DNA from: CAVSIS01 sp963814875
GTDB lineage: Bacteria > Acidobacteriota > Thermoanaerobaculia > Thermoanaerobaculales > Sulfomarinibacteraceae
Assembly (NCBI GenBank): GCA_963814875.1
Contig: CAWFFJ010000013.1
Coordinates: 1 to 60,839, forward strand
Length of the DNA stretch: 60,839 bases
Direction: 5' to 3'
The stretch's first letter is position 1; every line of letters begins with the position of its first letter. The notes below the pieces were generated by a model. It saw only the letters and a program-made list of their open reading frames with translations, ran no database searches and was not told where the DNA came from. The position numbers and the translations under genes were made by a program. This document shows, piece after piece, positions 24,424 through 33,115 of the stretch.

Positions 24424-24859
24424 CGGCTCGAACCTGCTCCACGCCCTCGGCCCGGAGCACTCACGACGAGAGGACGTGCGTCGGCTGGTGTTGGAACGCG
24501 TCCGTCACGAGCGGATGCGGGTCGTGGTGGTGTTCGACGGACCGCCGCCCCCGGGCGCACCGGCCCGCGAGTCTCTCGGCCGCGTCACCATCCGCTACGC
24601 CGCGCCGGCAAACGCCGACGACGTCATCGTCGGGCTCTTGCCCTCCGGACCCGAGGCGCGTGACTGGAGCGTCGTCACCGACGATCGCGGTCTCGCCAGC
24701 CGGGTCCGCCAGCGTGGGGCGGCCGTGCGCTCCCTGGCGGAGTGGCGGCGCGGCCTGGAAACGCCCCGAAAGCAGCCCAGCCGGGAGGGTCTGACGCCCT
24801 CCGAGATCGCCGAGTGGGAGGCCTACTTCTCCCGCAGGGAGCCTCCGGACAAGGGCTGA
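24407..24859 (+). CDS. NYN-domain (YacP-like) ribonuclease
   Basis: 150 residues from the ATG at 24407, which is inside the DUF4126 gene. Conserved acidic sites of the PIN/NYN fold are visible in MPVLVDGSNLLHAL (D6), VVVVFDGPPPP, ANADDVIV and VVTDDRGLASRVR. YacP/Rae1-type relatives cleave mRNA, in some cases on the ribosome. A short C-terminal helix (LTPSEIAEWEAYF) follows. Coupling to three membrane or scaffold genes upstream is unusual for this nuclease. Confidence 0.8.
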   Translation: MPVLVDGSNLLHALGPEHSRREDVRRLVLERVRHERMRVVVVFDGPPPPGAPARESLGRVTIRYAAPANADDVIVGLLPSGPEARDWSVVTDDRGLASRVRQRGAAVRSLAEWRRGLETPRKQPSREGLTPSEIAEWEAYFSRREPPDKG

Positions 24860-24867
24860 GAAGCTCT

Positions 24868-24897
24868 CCGACAGCACCTTGTGCCCGATGGTACAAT
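24868..24897 (+). promoter_or_regulatory. Candidate promoter of the aldehyde dehydrogenase gene
   Basis: CCGACA (24868-24873), 18-base spacer, TACAAT (24892-24897). A Shine-Dalgarno GAGGAGGGA follows before the ATG at 24928. Confidence 0.5.
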
Positions 24898-24927
24898 CTC
24901 GCCGGCTCGCTCTTGAGGAGGGACCCC

Positions 24928-26451
24928 ATGACCGACATCACCAGTACGCTCCAAGAGCTCGGCATCGCAGCGGAGAACCTAGGTGCCTCACACGGCGCCT
25001 GGATCCGTCCTGCCGCCGGGCGCACGCTCGTGTCCATCAACCCGACCGACGGAACACCGATCGCGTCGGTCATCCAGGCCGACGCCGAGGCTTATGAGCA
25101 GGTGGTCGCCGCCGCCGCAGAGGCGTTCCCGGCGTGGCGCATGGTCCCCGCGCCCAAGCGCGGCGAGATCGTTCGCGAGCTCGGCGAGGAGCTGCGCGGC
25201 CACAAGCAGGCGCTCGGCGAACTCGTCTCACTCGAGATGGGCAAGATCCTCTCCGAGGGCCTCGGCGAGGTTCAGGAGATGATCGACATGTGCGACTTCG
25301 CGGTCGGCCTGTCGCGCCAGCTCTACGGTCCGACCATGATGTCCGAGCGCGTCCGCCACCGCATGTACGAGCAGTGGCACCCGCTCGGAGTGGTCGGGAT
25401 CATCACCGCCTTCAACTTCCCGGTCGCGGTGTGGGCCTGGAATGCAGCCCTCGCCGCGGTGTGCGGCGACACCATGGTGTGGAAGCCGTCGTCGCAGACG
25501 CCGCTGACCGCGATCGCGGTCCAGAACATCTGCCACCGGGTGATGAAGCGCCACGGCCTCGAGGGCGTGTTCGGCCTCGCCGTCGGGCCCGGCTCGGTGG
25601 TCGGTGAACGGATGCTCAACGACCCGCGGGTGCCCCTGGTCTCGTTCACCGGCTCGACCTCGATGGGGCGCCACGTCGCCGAGGCCACCGCGCGCCGCTT
25701 CGCGCGCTCGATCCTCGAGCTGGGTGGCAACAACGCGATCCTGGTCGAGGCCGACGCGGACCTCCGCCTTGCCCTGCGCGCGGTGCTGTTCGCCGCCGTC
25801 GGCACCGCCGGCCAGCGCTGCACCAGCCTGCGCCGCCTGTTCCTGCACACCTCGATCGCCGACGACTTCATCGCTCGCCTGAAAAAGGCCTACGGCTCGA
25901 TCCCGATCGGCAACCCGCTCGAGCCTGGAACCTTGATGGGCCCGCTGGTCACCGAGGAGGCCATCGCGGACTACGAGGCCGCGCTCGTGAAGGTCCGCGA
26001 GCAGGGCGGCGAGATCGTGTGCGGCGGCCGTCGGCTCGACCGCCCCGGCTTCTTCGTCGAGCCGACCATCGTCCGGCTCAAGAAGCAGATCCCGATCGCC
26101 TGCGACGAGACCTTTGCGCCGATCCTCTACGTGCTCCCCTACTCGGACCTCGGCGAGGCGATCCAGGTCCACAACGCCGTTCCGCAGGGGCTGAGCTCCG
26201 CAATCTTCACCTCGAACCTCTACGCATCCGAGCGCTTCCTGTCGCACGAGGGCTCGGACTGCGGCATCGCCAACGTCAACATCGGCACCTCGGGGGCCGA
26301 GATCGGCGGCGCCTTCGGTGGCGAGAAGGAGACCGGCGGCGGCCGCGAGGCCGGCTCTGACGCGTGGAAGGCCTACATGCGCCGCCAGACCTGCACGATC
26401 AACTGGAGCCCGGACCTGCCACTGGCGCAGGGTGTCAGCTTCGACGTCTAG
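24928..26451 (+). CDS. amaB: Aldehyde dehydrogenase, ALDH7 type (aminoadipate-semialdehyde / piperideine-6-carboxylate dehydrogenase)
   Basis: 507 residues, NAD(P)+-dependent and cytosolic. The catalytic cysteine is in GQRCTSLRR (C298) and the general base in LELGGNN (E264). FNFPVAVWAWNAALA and VSFTGSTSMGRHVA form the nucleotide-binding region, and GGAFGGEKETGGGREAGSDAW near the C-terminus is characteristic of ALDH7 (antiquitin-like) enzymes, which oxidise aminoadipate semialdehyde in lysine degradation. The start is set by GAGGAGGGA upstream. It is monocistronic between its own promoter and a strong terminator. The subfamily call is firm; the symbol is by analogy. Confidence 0.88.
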   Translation: MTDITSTLQELGIAAENLGASHGAWIRPAAGRTLVSINPTDGTPIASVIQADAEAYEQVVAAAAEAFPAWRMVPAPKRGEIVRELGEELRGHKQALGELVSLEMGKILSEGLGEVQEMIDMCDFAVGLSRQLYGPTMMSERVRHRMYEQWHPLGVVGIITAFNFPVAVWAWNAALAAVCGDTMVWKPSSQTPLTAIAVQNICHRVMKRHGLEGVFGLAVGPGSVVGERMLNDPRVPLVSFTGSTSMGRHVAEATARRFARSILELGGNNAILVEADADLRLALRAVLFAAVGTAGQRCTSLRRLFLHTSIADDFIARLKKAYGSIPIGNPLEPGTLMGPLVTEEAIADYEAALVKVREQGGEIVCGGRRLDRPGFFVEPTIVRLKKQIPIACDETFAPILYVLPYSDLGEAIQVHNAVPQGLSSAIFTSNLYASERFLSHEGSDCGIANVNIGTSGAEIGGAFGGEKETGGGREAGSDAWKAYMRRQTCTINWSPDLPLAQGVSFDV

Positions 26452-26473
26452 CCCGTCGGCTCTCGACCTCACG

Positions 26474-26503
26474 ACGGCGGGCCGCACGGCCCGCCGTTTT
26501 TTT
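26474..26503 (+). terminator. Rho-independent terminator after the aldehyde dehydrogenase
   Basis: ACGGCGGGCC-GCAC-GGCCCGCCGT is a perfect 10-bp GC-rich stem followed by seven T residues. Confidence 0.95.
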
Positions 26504-26516
26504 GATCCGGGCGCGG

Positions 26517-26522
26517 TACCAT
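26517..26522 (+). promoter_or_regulatory. -10-like hexamer, leaderless start of the NtrC-type regulator
   Basis: TACCAT ends 6 bases before the GTG at 26529. There is no Shine-Dalgarno in the 6-base gap. Confidence 0.45.
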
Positions 26523-26528
26523 GGCGCC

Positions 26529-27868
<1,340 letters not shown>

Positions 27869-27872
<4 letters not shown>

Positions 27873-28450
27873 CCGACCGCCTTGAGCTCTCCGAGCTCAC
27901 CGCCTGTGGAGCCCACCAGCGCGGCCATTTCCGCCTCTCTTCTGGCCTCCACTCCGGCGACTACCTGCAGTGTGCGCTCTACCTCGCACACCCTCGGCGA
28001 GCGGTTCGTGCGGGCTCGCTGCTGGCGGCGGCGTTGCTCGAGACCGGACAGCAGCCGGACGTCGTGGTGGCACCGGCGCTGGGCGGGCTGATCATCGGGT
28101 ACACGACGGCGGCGGCGCTCGACCGGCCGTTCCTGTTCACCGAAAGGAGCGACGGCCGCATGGCCCTGCGCCGCGGCTTCGGGTTCGCGCCAGGCCAGCA
28201 GGTGGTGATCGTCGAGGACGTGGTCACCACCGGGCGCTCAACCCGCGAGGTCGTCGGGGTCGTCGAGGCGGCAGGCGCCCGGGTGATCGCGATGGCGGCG
28301 CTGGTCAACCGATCGCTGCGGACAAACCCCTTCGACCCGTTGCCGTTCGTGCCACTGCTCGAGGTTGCCTTCCCGACCTGGGACCCTGCCGACTGCCCCC
28401 TGTGCCGCGCCGGCGAGACCATCGTCAAGCCCGGCTCCCGCCCGGCGTAA
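27869..28450 (+). CDS. pyrE: Orotate phosphoribosyltransferase
   Basis: 193 residues. Makes orotidine-5'-phosphate from orotate and PRPP in pyrimidine synthesis. The PRPP-binding motif VVIVEDVVTTGRS is clear, with VVVAPALGGLIIGY and FTERSDGRMALRRGF upstream. The C-terminal DCPLCRAGETIVKPGSR occurs in many PyrE of related phyla. The start is the TTG at 27869: GGGAGGAG precedes it and the TTGA overlaps the regulator's stop, while no other start lies between it and the conserved SGLHSGDYLQ. The coupling to a sigma-54 regulator is odd, since no other pyrimidine gene is nearby. Confidence 0.92.
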
Positions 28451-28553
28451 GAGCAGGCCCGCGAGAGACACCGGGAGCTCGAGGCTCGCAAGGCGGCGCC
28501 CTCCAGACGAACCGGGACCGTTGTGGTCATCAACCGCAATCGCCCGAGGCCGG

Positions 28554-28569
28554 TGTCCGGTTCCGAACA
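28554..28569. promoter_or_regulatory. Candidate upstream activating site for the sigma-54 regulator
   Basis: TGTCCGGTTCCGAACA is an imperfect dyad (12 of 16 positions symmetric) with the form TGT-N10-ACA, about 100 bases upstream of the -24/-12 promoter. The distance suits an enhancer site. Binding by the RR at 36220 is inference. Confidence 0.4.
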
Positions 28570-28665
28570 GCGACGTCCCGCGAGCGAACACCCTCGGCCT
28601 GCAACCACCTCCAGATCGTCTCCGTAAGATGCTCATGATGTTCAGCTTGGAAACAGACCGACCGC

Positions 28666-28681
28666 TGGCACGAATCCCGCT
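28666..28681 (+). promoter_or_regulatory. Sigma-54 (-24/-12) promoter of the export operon
   Basis: TGGCACGAATCCCGCT matches the sigma-54 consensus TGGCACG-N4-TTGCW with a perfect -24 heptamer and the invariant GG-N10-GC spacing (GG 28667-28668, GC 28679-28680). Transcription would start near 28692, just ahead of the ATG at 28706 with GGGAG between. Confidence 0.82.
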
Positions 28682-28705
28682 TCCGTCGAGGACGGGAGAA
28701 CGTGA

Positions 28706-29959
28706 ATGGACATCGCGAGAGTCGGGGTCGCACAGCAGAAGAGACGCAGGCTGCAGTTGGTGGCGGGAGGCGCCGCCGTGCTGCTGGTCCTGCTGACCGT
28801 CGGGCTGGCGCGCCTGAAGCCGGCGGCTCCCTCTGTCGACCGCTCCACGGTCTGGATCGGCCGGGTCGAACGGGGTGAGATGCTCCGTCAGGTCCGCGGT
28901 AGCGGGACCCTGGTGCCCGAGGAGATTCGCTGGATCCCTGCCGCCACCTCCGGTCGAGTCGAGCGCCGCCTGCTCGAGCCGGGCGCGGTGGTGGATGCCG
29001 ACTCCGTGATTCTGACCCTCTCCAACCCCCAGGTGGAGCAGGAGACGGTCGATGCCGAGAGCCAGCTCCACATCGCGGAGGCGGGGCTCGCCAACCTCCG
29101 TGCCCAGCTCGAGAACCAGCTCATCAGCTTCAAGGTAGAGGTCGCCAGGATCGAGTCCGAGGCCGAACAGGCTGAGCTGCAGGCAGAGGCCAACGAGGAG
29201 CTGTCCAAGAAGGGCCTGATCTCGTCGGTCGAGCTCAAGCTGACCCGGGCGCGGGCGTCGTCGCTGGCGACCCGTGCGGAGCTCGAGCGGCAGCGTGTCG
29301 AGGTCTTCGCTCGCTCGATCACGGCTCAGGGCGCCGCTCAGCAGGCCGAGGTGGAGCAACGCCGTGCGATGCACGGGCTGCGGCGTCGGATGCTGGACTC
29401 GCTGACGGTGCGCGCCGGTTCCGCGGGCGTGCTGCAGGACGTGACCGTGGAGGTCGGCCAGCAGGTGACCCCGGGGATGAACCTGGCGCGTGTCGCCGAG
29501 CCGTCCCACCTGATGGCTCGGGTACGGGTGCCGGCGACCCAGGCGCGCGATGTCACCATCGGACTGGACGCCACCGTCGACGTGCGCAGCGGGGTGATCC
29601 CCGCGAGGGTCGCGCGGATCGACCCGGCGGTGCGGGAGGGGACCGTGACGGTTGACCTGAGCCTGGCCGGAGAGCTTCCGCGCGGCGCGCGTCCGGATCT
29701 CAACGTCGACGGTACGATCGAGCTCGAACGCCTCGAGGACGTGGTGTTCGTCGGGAGGCCGGCGTTCGGTCAGGAGGGGGCCACGGTCGGCCTGTTCCGG
29801 ATCGAACCGGACGGCAGCCATGCCTCACGCGTCCAGGTGATGCTCGGCCGCACTTCGGTCAACACCATCGAGGTGGTCAAGGGGTTGGAGCCGGGCGACG
29901 ACGTGATCCTGTCCGACACTTCGCGCTTCGACGACTACGACCGGATTCGTCTGAACTAG
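28706..29959 (+). CDS. HlyD/MacA-like periplasmic adaptor of an ABC export system
   Basis: 417 residues. An N-terminal anchor helix lies at about 18-36, then a split biotinyl-lipoyl-like domain (PAATSGRVERRLLEPGAVV, later SGVLQD-type VTVEVGQQVTPGMNLARV). A long alpha-helical hairpin spans about 115-230 (heptad-rich AEAGLANLRAQLENQLISF), with a beta-barrel after it. It would link the inner-membrane ABC permeases to an outer-membrane exit. It is the first gene of a sigma-54-driven operon, 20 bases before the ATPase gene. Substrate unknown. Confidence 0.85.
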   Translation: MDIARVGVAQQKRRRLQLVAGGAAVLLVLLTVGLARLKPAAPSVDRSTVWIGRVERGEMLRQVRGSGTLVPEEIRWIPAATSGRVERRLLEPGAVVDADSVILTLSNPQVEQETVDAESQLHIAEAGLANLRAQLENQLISFKVEVARIESEAEQAELQAEANEELSKKGLISSVELKLTRARASSLATRAELERQRVEVFARSITAQGAAQQAEVEQRRAMHGLRRRMLDSLTVRAGSAGVLQDVTVEVGQQVTPGMNLARVAEPSHLMARVRVPATQARDVTIGLDATVDVRSGVIPARVARIDPAVREGTVTVDLSLAGELPRGARPDLNVDGTIELERLEDVVFVGRPAFGQEGATVGLFRIEPDGSHASRVQVMLGRTSVNTIEVVKGLEPGDDVILSDTSRFDDYDRIRLN

Positions 29960-29979
29960 CAGGGTAATGGAGGAACCTG

Positions 29980-30711
29980 ATGAACGACGACCGCGGACCG
30001 CTGATTCGCATGGAGACCGTGGGCAAGGTCTTCCTCACCGACGAGGTCGAGACTCACGCCCTTGCCGACATCCACCTGGAGATCCGCCGCGGCGAGTACG
30101 TCGCAATCGCCGGTCCGTCGGGGTGCGGCAAGTCGACTCTGCTCTCGATCATGGGTCTGCTGGACACTCCCTCGAGCGGTCAATACATCCTCGGCGACAC
30201 TCCGGTAGAGAGCCTCACGGTCTCGGAGCGGGCCCGCCTGCGCAACATGGCGATCGGCTTCATTTTTCAGAACTTCAACTTGATCGGCGATCTGACGGTG
30301 TACGAGAACGTCGAGCTCCCCCTGGTCTACCGCGACATGCCCGCGGCCGAACGCAAGACCAGGGTGCGTGAAGCGCTTGAGAAGGTCGGGATGGAGCACC
30401 GGGTCAACCACTACCCGGCGCAGCTGTCCGGGGGTCAACAGCAGCGGGTGGCGGTCGCTCGGGCCCTGGTCGGGCGCCCCCTGATCCTGCTTGCCGACGA
30501 GCCCACGGGGAACCTCGACTCCCGCAACAGCGACGCGGTGATGCAGTTGCTCGGCGACCTCCACGATACCGGCTCGACCATCTGCATGGTCACCCACGAC
30601 CCGCGTTATGCCGAGCATGCCGAGCGAACGATCCATCTGTTCGACGGCCGCGTGGTGGACGAGAGCCGAGTCGGCGAACTGGCGTCCGCCGCCGGCTTTC
30701 CAGTCTCGTGA
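29980..30711 (+). CDS. ABC transporter ATP-binding protein, MacB/LolD type
   Basis: 243 residues. Walker A GPSGCGKSTLL (about 45-55), Q-loop IFQNFNLIGDLTVYENVELP, signature LSGGQQQRVAVARAL, Walker B LLADEPTGNLD and the H-loop in VTHDPRYAEHAER. This is the LolD/MacB mechanotransmission subclass. AATGGAGG lies upstream. It overlaps the first permease by a GTGA junction and presumably energises the ADOP permeases. Confidence 0.93.
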   Translation: MNDDRGPLIRMETVGKVFLTDEVETHALADIHLEIRRGEYVAIAGPSGCGKSTLLSIMGLLDTPSSGQYILGDTPVESLTVSERARLRNMAIGFIFQNFNLIGDLTVYENVELPLVYRDMPAAERKTRVREALEKVGMEHRVNHYPAQLSGGQQQRVAVARALVGRPLILLADEPTGNLDSRNSDAVMQLLGDLHDTGSTICMVTHDPRYAEHAERTIHLFDGRVVDESRVGELASAAGFPVS

Positions 30712-33107
30712 GAGAGTTGCGCTACGCCGTCCGCAGCCTGAGGCGGAGACCGGGGTTCACCCTCGCCGCAGTGGTGACGCTGGCGCTTGGGATCGGGGCC
30801 AACACTGCGGTGTTCTCGGTCATCCGTGCGGTGATCTTGCGCCCGCTTCCGCTGCCGCGGCCCGACCGCCTTGTGGTGATCTGGGGGACCACGCCGCGCA
30901 TCCCTCGCGAGACCGCGTCGCTGCCGGACTTCGCGGACTGGCGGGAGCAGACGAGGTCGTTCTCGGCGATGGGCGCCTTTTCCCGCCGAGTGATGAACCT
31001 CTCGGGCGACGGCGATCCGCAGCGCGTCGTCGTCGACCGCGTCACGGGCGACCTGTTCGGGGTCCTCGCGGTGGTTCCGGTAGTGGGGCGTCTGCTGGCG
31101 CCGGGAGACGACCGGCCGGACGGCGCCAAGGTCGCCGTTCTCGCCGAGTCCCTGTGGCGGACTCGGTTCGGGGCCGACCCCGGCGTCGTGGGCCGCACGG
31201 TCCGACTCGACGGTGGCGACTACACGGTGGTCGGTGTCGCCCCGGCCGCCGCCCATACCCTGGGAGGCCCGCCGGGCGCGTTCGTCCCGCTCGGGCTCGG
31301 CCCGGCCGCGGCTGACCGACGCGCCGACTTCCTGGTGGTCATCGCACGCCTCGCACCCCAGGTGACACTGACCGCCGCCCGGTCCGAAATGACCGCTCTC
31401 GCCGCCCGGCTGGAGCGGACGTACCCGGAGACCAACACCGACTGGACCGTGCGGCTGGTCCCGTTGCACGAGCAGATGATCGAGGCGCTGCGTTCGCCGC
31501 TCATGGTCCTGTGGGGGGCGGTCGCCCTGGTGCTCCTGATCGCCTGCACCAACGTCGCCAACCTGGTGCTGGTCGGCGCGGTGGCCCGGTGTCGGGAGCT
31601 GGCCGTCCGCACCGCGCTCGGTGCGGGACGGCGCCAGTTGGTGCAGCAGCTGCTCGCGGAGCATCTCCTGCTCGGCCTCGGCGGGGCCGCGCTGGGGGTG
31701 GCGCTCGCCAAACCGGCGACGCGAGCGATCATCGCCGCCAGCCCGGTGGGCGTCCCTCTGGCGGGCAGGGTCGGGGTCGACCTGCCGGTGCTGGTGTTCT
31801 CGGCCTTGCTCGCGGTGGCGGTCGCGGCGGCGCTGTCACTCGTGCCGCTTGTGGCGGGTCGCGGGCGCGGGCTCGCGCTCGACCTCCGCGAGGGCGGCAG
31901 GGGTGCGCTCGAGGGCAGGTCGCACGGGAGGTTGCGCCGCGCATTCGTCGTGGTGGAAGTGACTCTCGCCGTCGCGCTGCTGGTCGCCGCCGGGCTCCTG
32001 CTGCGCACGGTCGGGGGTCTGGCGCAGGCGGACCCCGGGCTGTCGGCGCGTGGAGTTGTGGTGGCAAGCCTGGACCTGACGCGGCGGCAGGCGGAGACCC
32101 CGGGGTCGCTCGAGGCGTTCGCCGCGAGCGCCGTCGAAGCTGCTGGGGCCCTGCCGGGAGTGACCGGGGCCGCGATCATGGCCGGCGCCTACTTCGCCGG
32201 CGGCGCACCGTACCTCTCGTTCGACATCGCCGGCCGCCCGGCGCCTCCGCTCGGACAGGAGTCGGACGCCGAGGTCCGGGCGACGTCCGCGGGCACCGAG
32301 GCGCTGCTCGGGATCCAGTTGCGGCGCGGACGCCTGTTCGACCGCGATGACGGAGCGCACACAGCCCTGGTGGCGGTGGTCAACGAGACCTTCGTGCGTC
32401 GGTACCTGGGGACCGAGGACCCTCTCGGGCAGGGGATCGCCTTCGACTCCGTGGACGGACAGCCGCGCTGGCGGGAGATCGTCGGCGTGATCGGCGACGT
32501 CCACCAGGACGGGGTCGACCAGCCGGTCAACCCGGAGATCCACGTTCCCCTGACCCAGGGCCGTGCGAGGTCGGTGACGCTGCTGCTCGCCACTGAGAGA
32601 AGCCCGGCCTCGCTCTCGGGCGAGGTCACGGCGCTGGTGCGACGCCTCGACCCCGAGCTCCCGGTGTCGCCGCCCCGTGCGCTGTCGGAGCTGGTCGGTC
32701 TCTCGGCGGCGCGGCAGCGATTCACCGCCGTGCTGCTCAGCGCGTTCGCCGGGCTCGCCCTGTTCCTTGCCACCCTCGGGATCTCTGCCGTGGTCGCCAC
32801 CACCGTCTCCAGCCGGAGGCGGGACATCGGGCTGCGCATGGCGCTCGGCGCCGGCCCTGGGCGCGTCCTCACGGCCGTCGTCGTCGACGGGATGAAGCCG
32901 GTCCTGATCGGGCTCGCTGCCGGGCTGGTGGCGGCGATCGCGGTGACACGAGGCCTCGCCGGCCTGCTGTTCGGTGTCGGCCCGCTCGACCCGTCCACCT
33001 ACGCTGCAGTGACCGCGCTGCTCGTCGTCGTCGCGCTGCTCGCCGCGCTCGTCCCGGGTCTCCGCGCCGCCCGCGTCGATCCCTCCGTGGCGCTTCGCAC
33101 GGAGTAG
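30708..33107 (+). CDS. ADOP-type MacB-like ABC permease 1
   Basis: 799 residues, roughly double the size of MacB-core permeases. It opens with the hallmark LRYAVRSLRRRPGFTLAAV and LGIGANTAVFSVIRAVILRPLP. MacB-type periplasmic and FtsX-like membrane regions occur twice (helices near 20-40, 270-400, then 660-790, ending LVPGLRAARVDPSVALRTE). Such duplicated permeases are typical of Acidobacteriota. The GTG start overlaps the ATPase stop. It follows the canonical ATPase and precedes a second permease by 8 bases. The cargo could be peptide, antibiotic or lipoprotein. Confidence 0.9.
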   Translation: MRELRYAVRSLRRRPGFTLAAVVTLALGIGANTAVFSVIRAVILRPLPLPRPDRLVVIWGTTPRIPRETASLPDFADWREQTRSFSAMGAFSRRVMNLSGDGDPQRVVVDRVTGDLFGVLAVVPVVGRLLAPGDDRPDGAKVAVLAESLWRTRFGADPGVVGRTVRLDGGDYTVVGVAPAAAHTLGGPPGAFVPLGLGPAAADRRADFLVVIARLAPQVTLTAARSEMTALAARLERTYPETNTDWTVRLVPLHEQMIEALRSPLMVLWGAVALVLLIACTNVANLVLVGAVARCRELAVRTALGAGRRQLVQQLLAEHLLLGLGGAALGVALAKPATRAIIAASPVGVPLAGRVGVDLPVLVFSALLAVAVAAALSLVPLVAGRGRGLALDLREGGRGALEGRSHGRLRRAFVVVEVTLAVALLVAAGLLLRTVGGLAQADPGLSARGVVVASLDLTRRQAETPGSLEAFAASAVEAAGALPGVTGAAIMAGAYFAGGAPYLSFDIAGRPAPPLGQESDAEVRATSAGTEALLGIQLRRGRLFDRDDGAHTALVAVVNETFVRRYLGTEDPLGQGIAFDSVDGQPRWREIVGVIGDVHQDGVDQPVNPEIHVPLTQGRARSVTLLLATERSPASLSGEVTALVRRLDPELPVSPPRALSELVGLSAARQRFTAVLLSAFAGLALFLATLGISAVVATTVSSRRRDIGLRMALGAGPGRVLTAVVVDGMKPVLIGLAAGLVAAIAVTRGLAGLLFGVGPLDPSTYAAVTALLVVVALLAALVPGLRAARVDPSVALRTE

Positions 33108-33115
33108 GGGGGACC

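Noticed and set aside
25228..26487. 419-residue minus-strand frame and similar frames opposite the NtrC-type regulator
   Set aside because: Antisense to the aldehyde dehydrogenase and regulator; no motifs.
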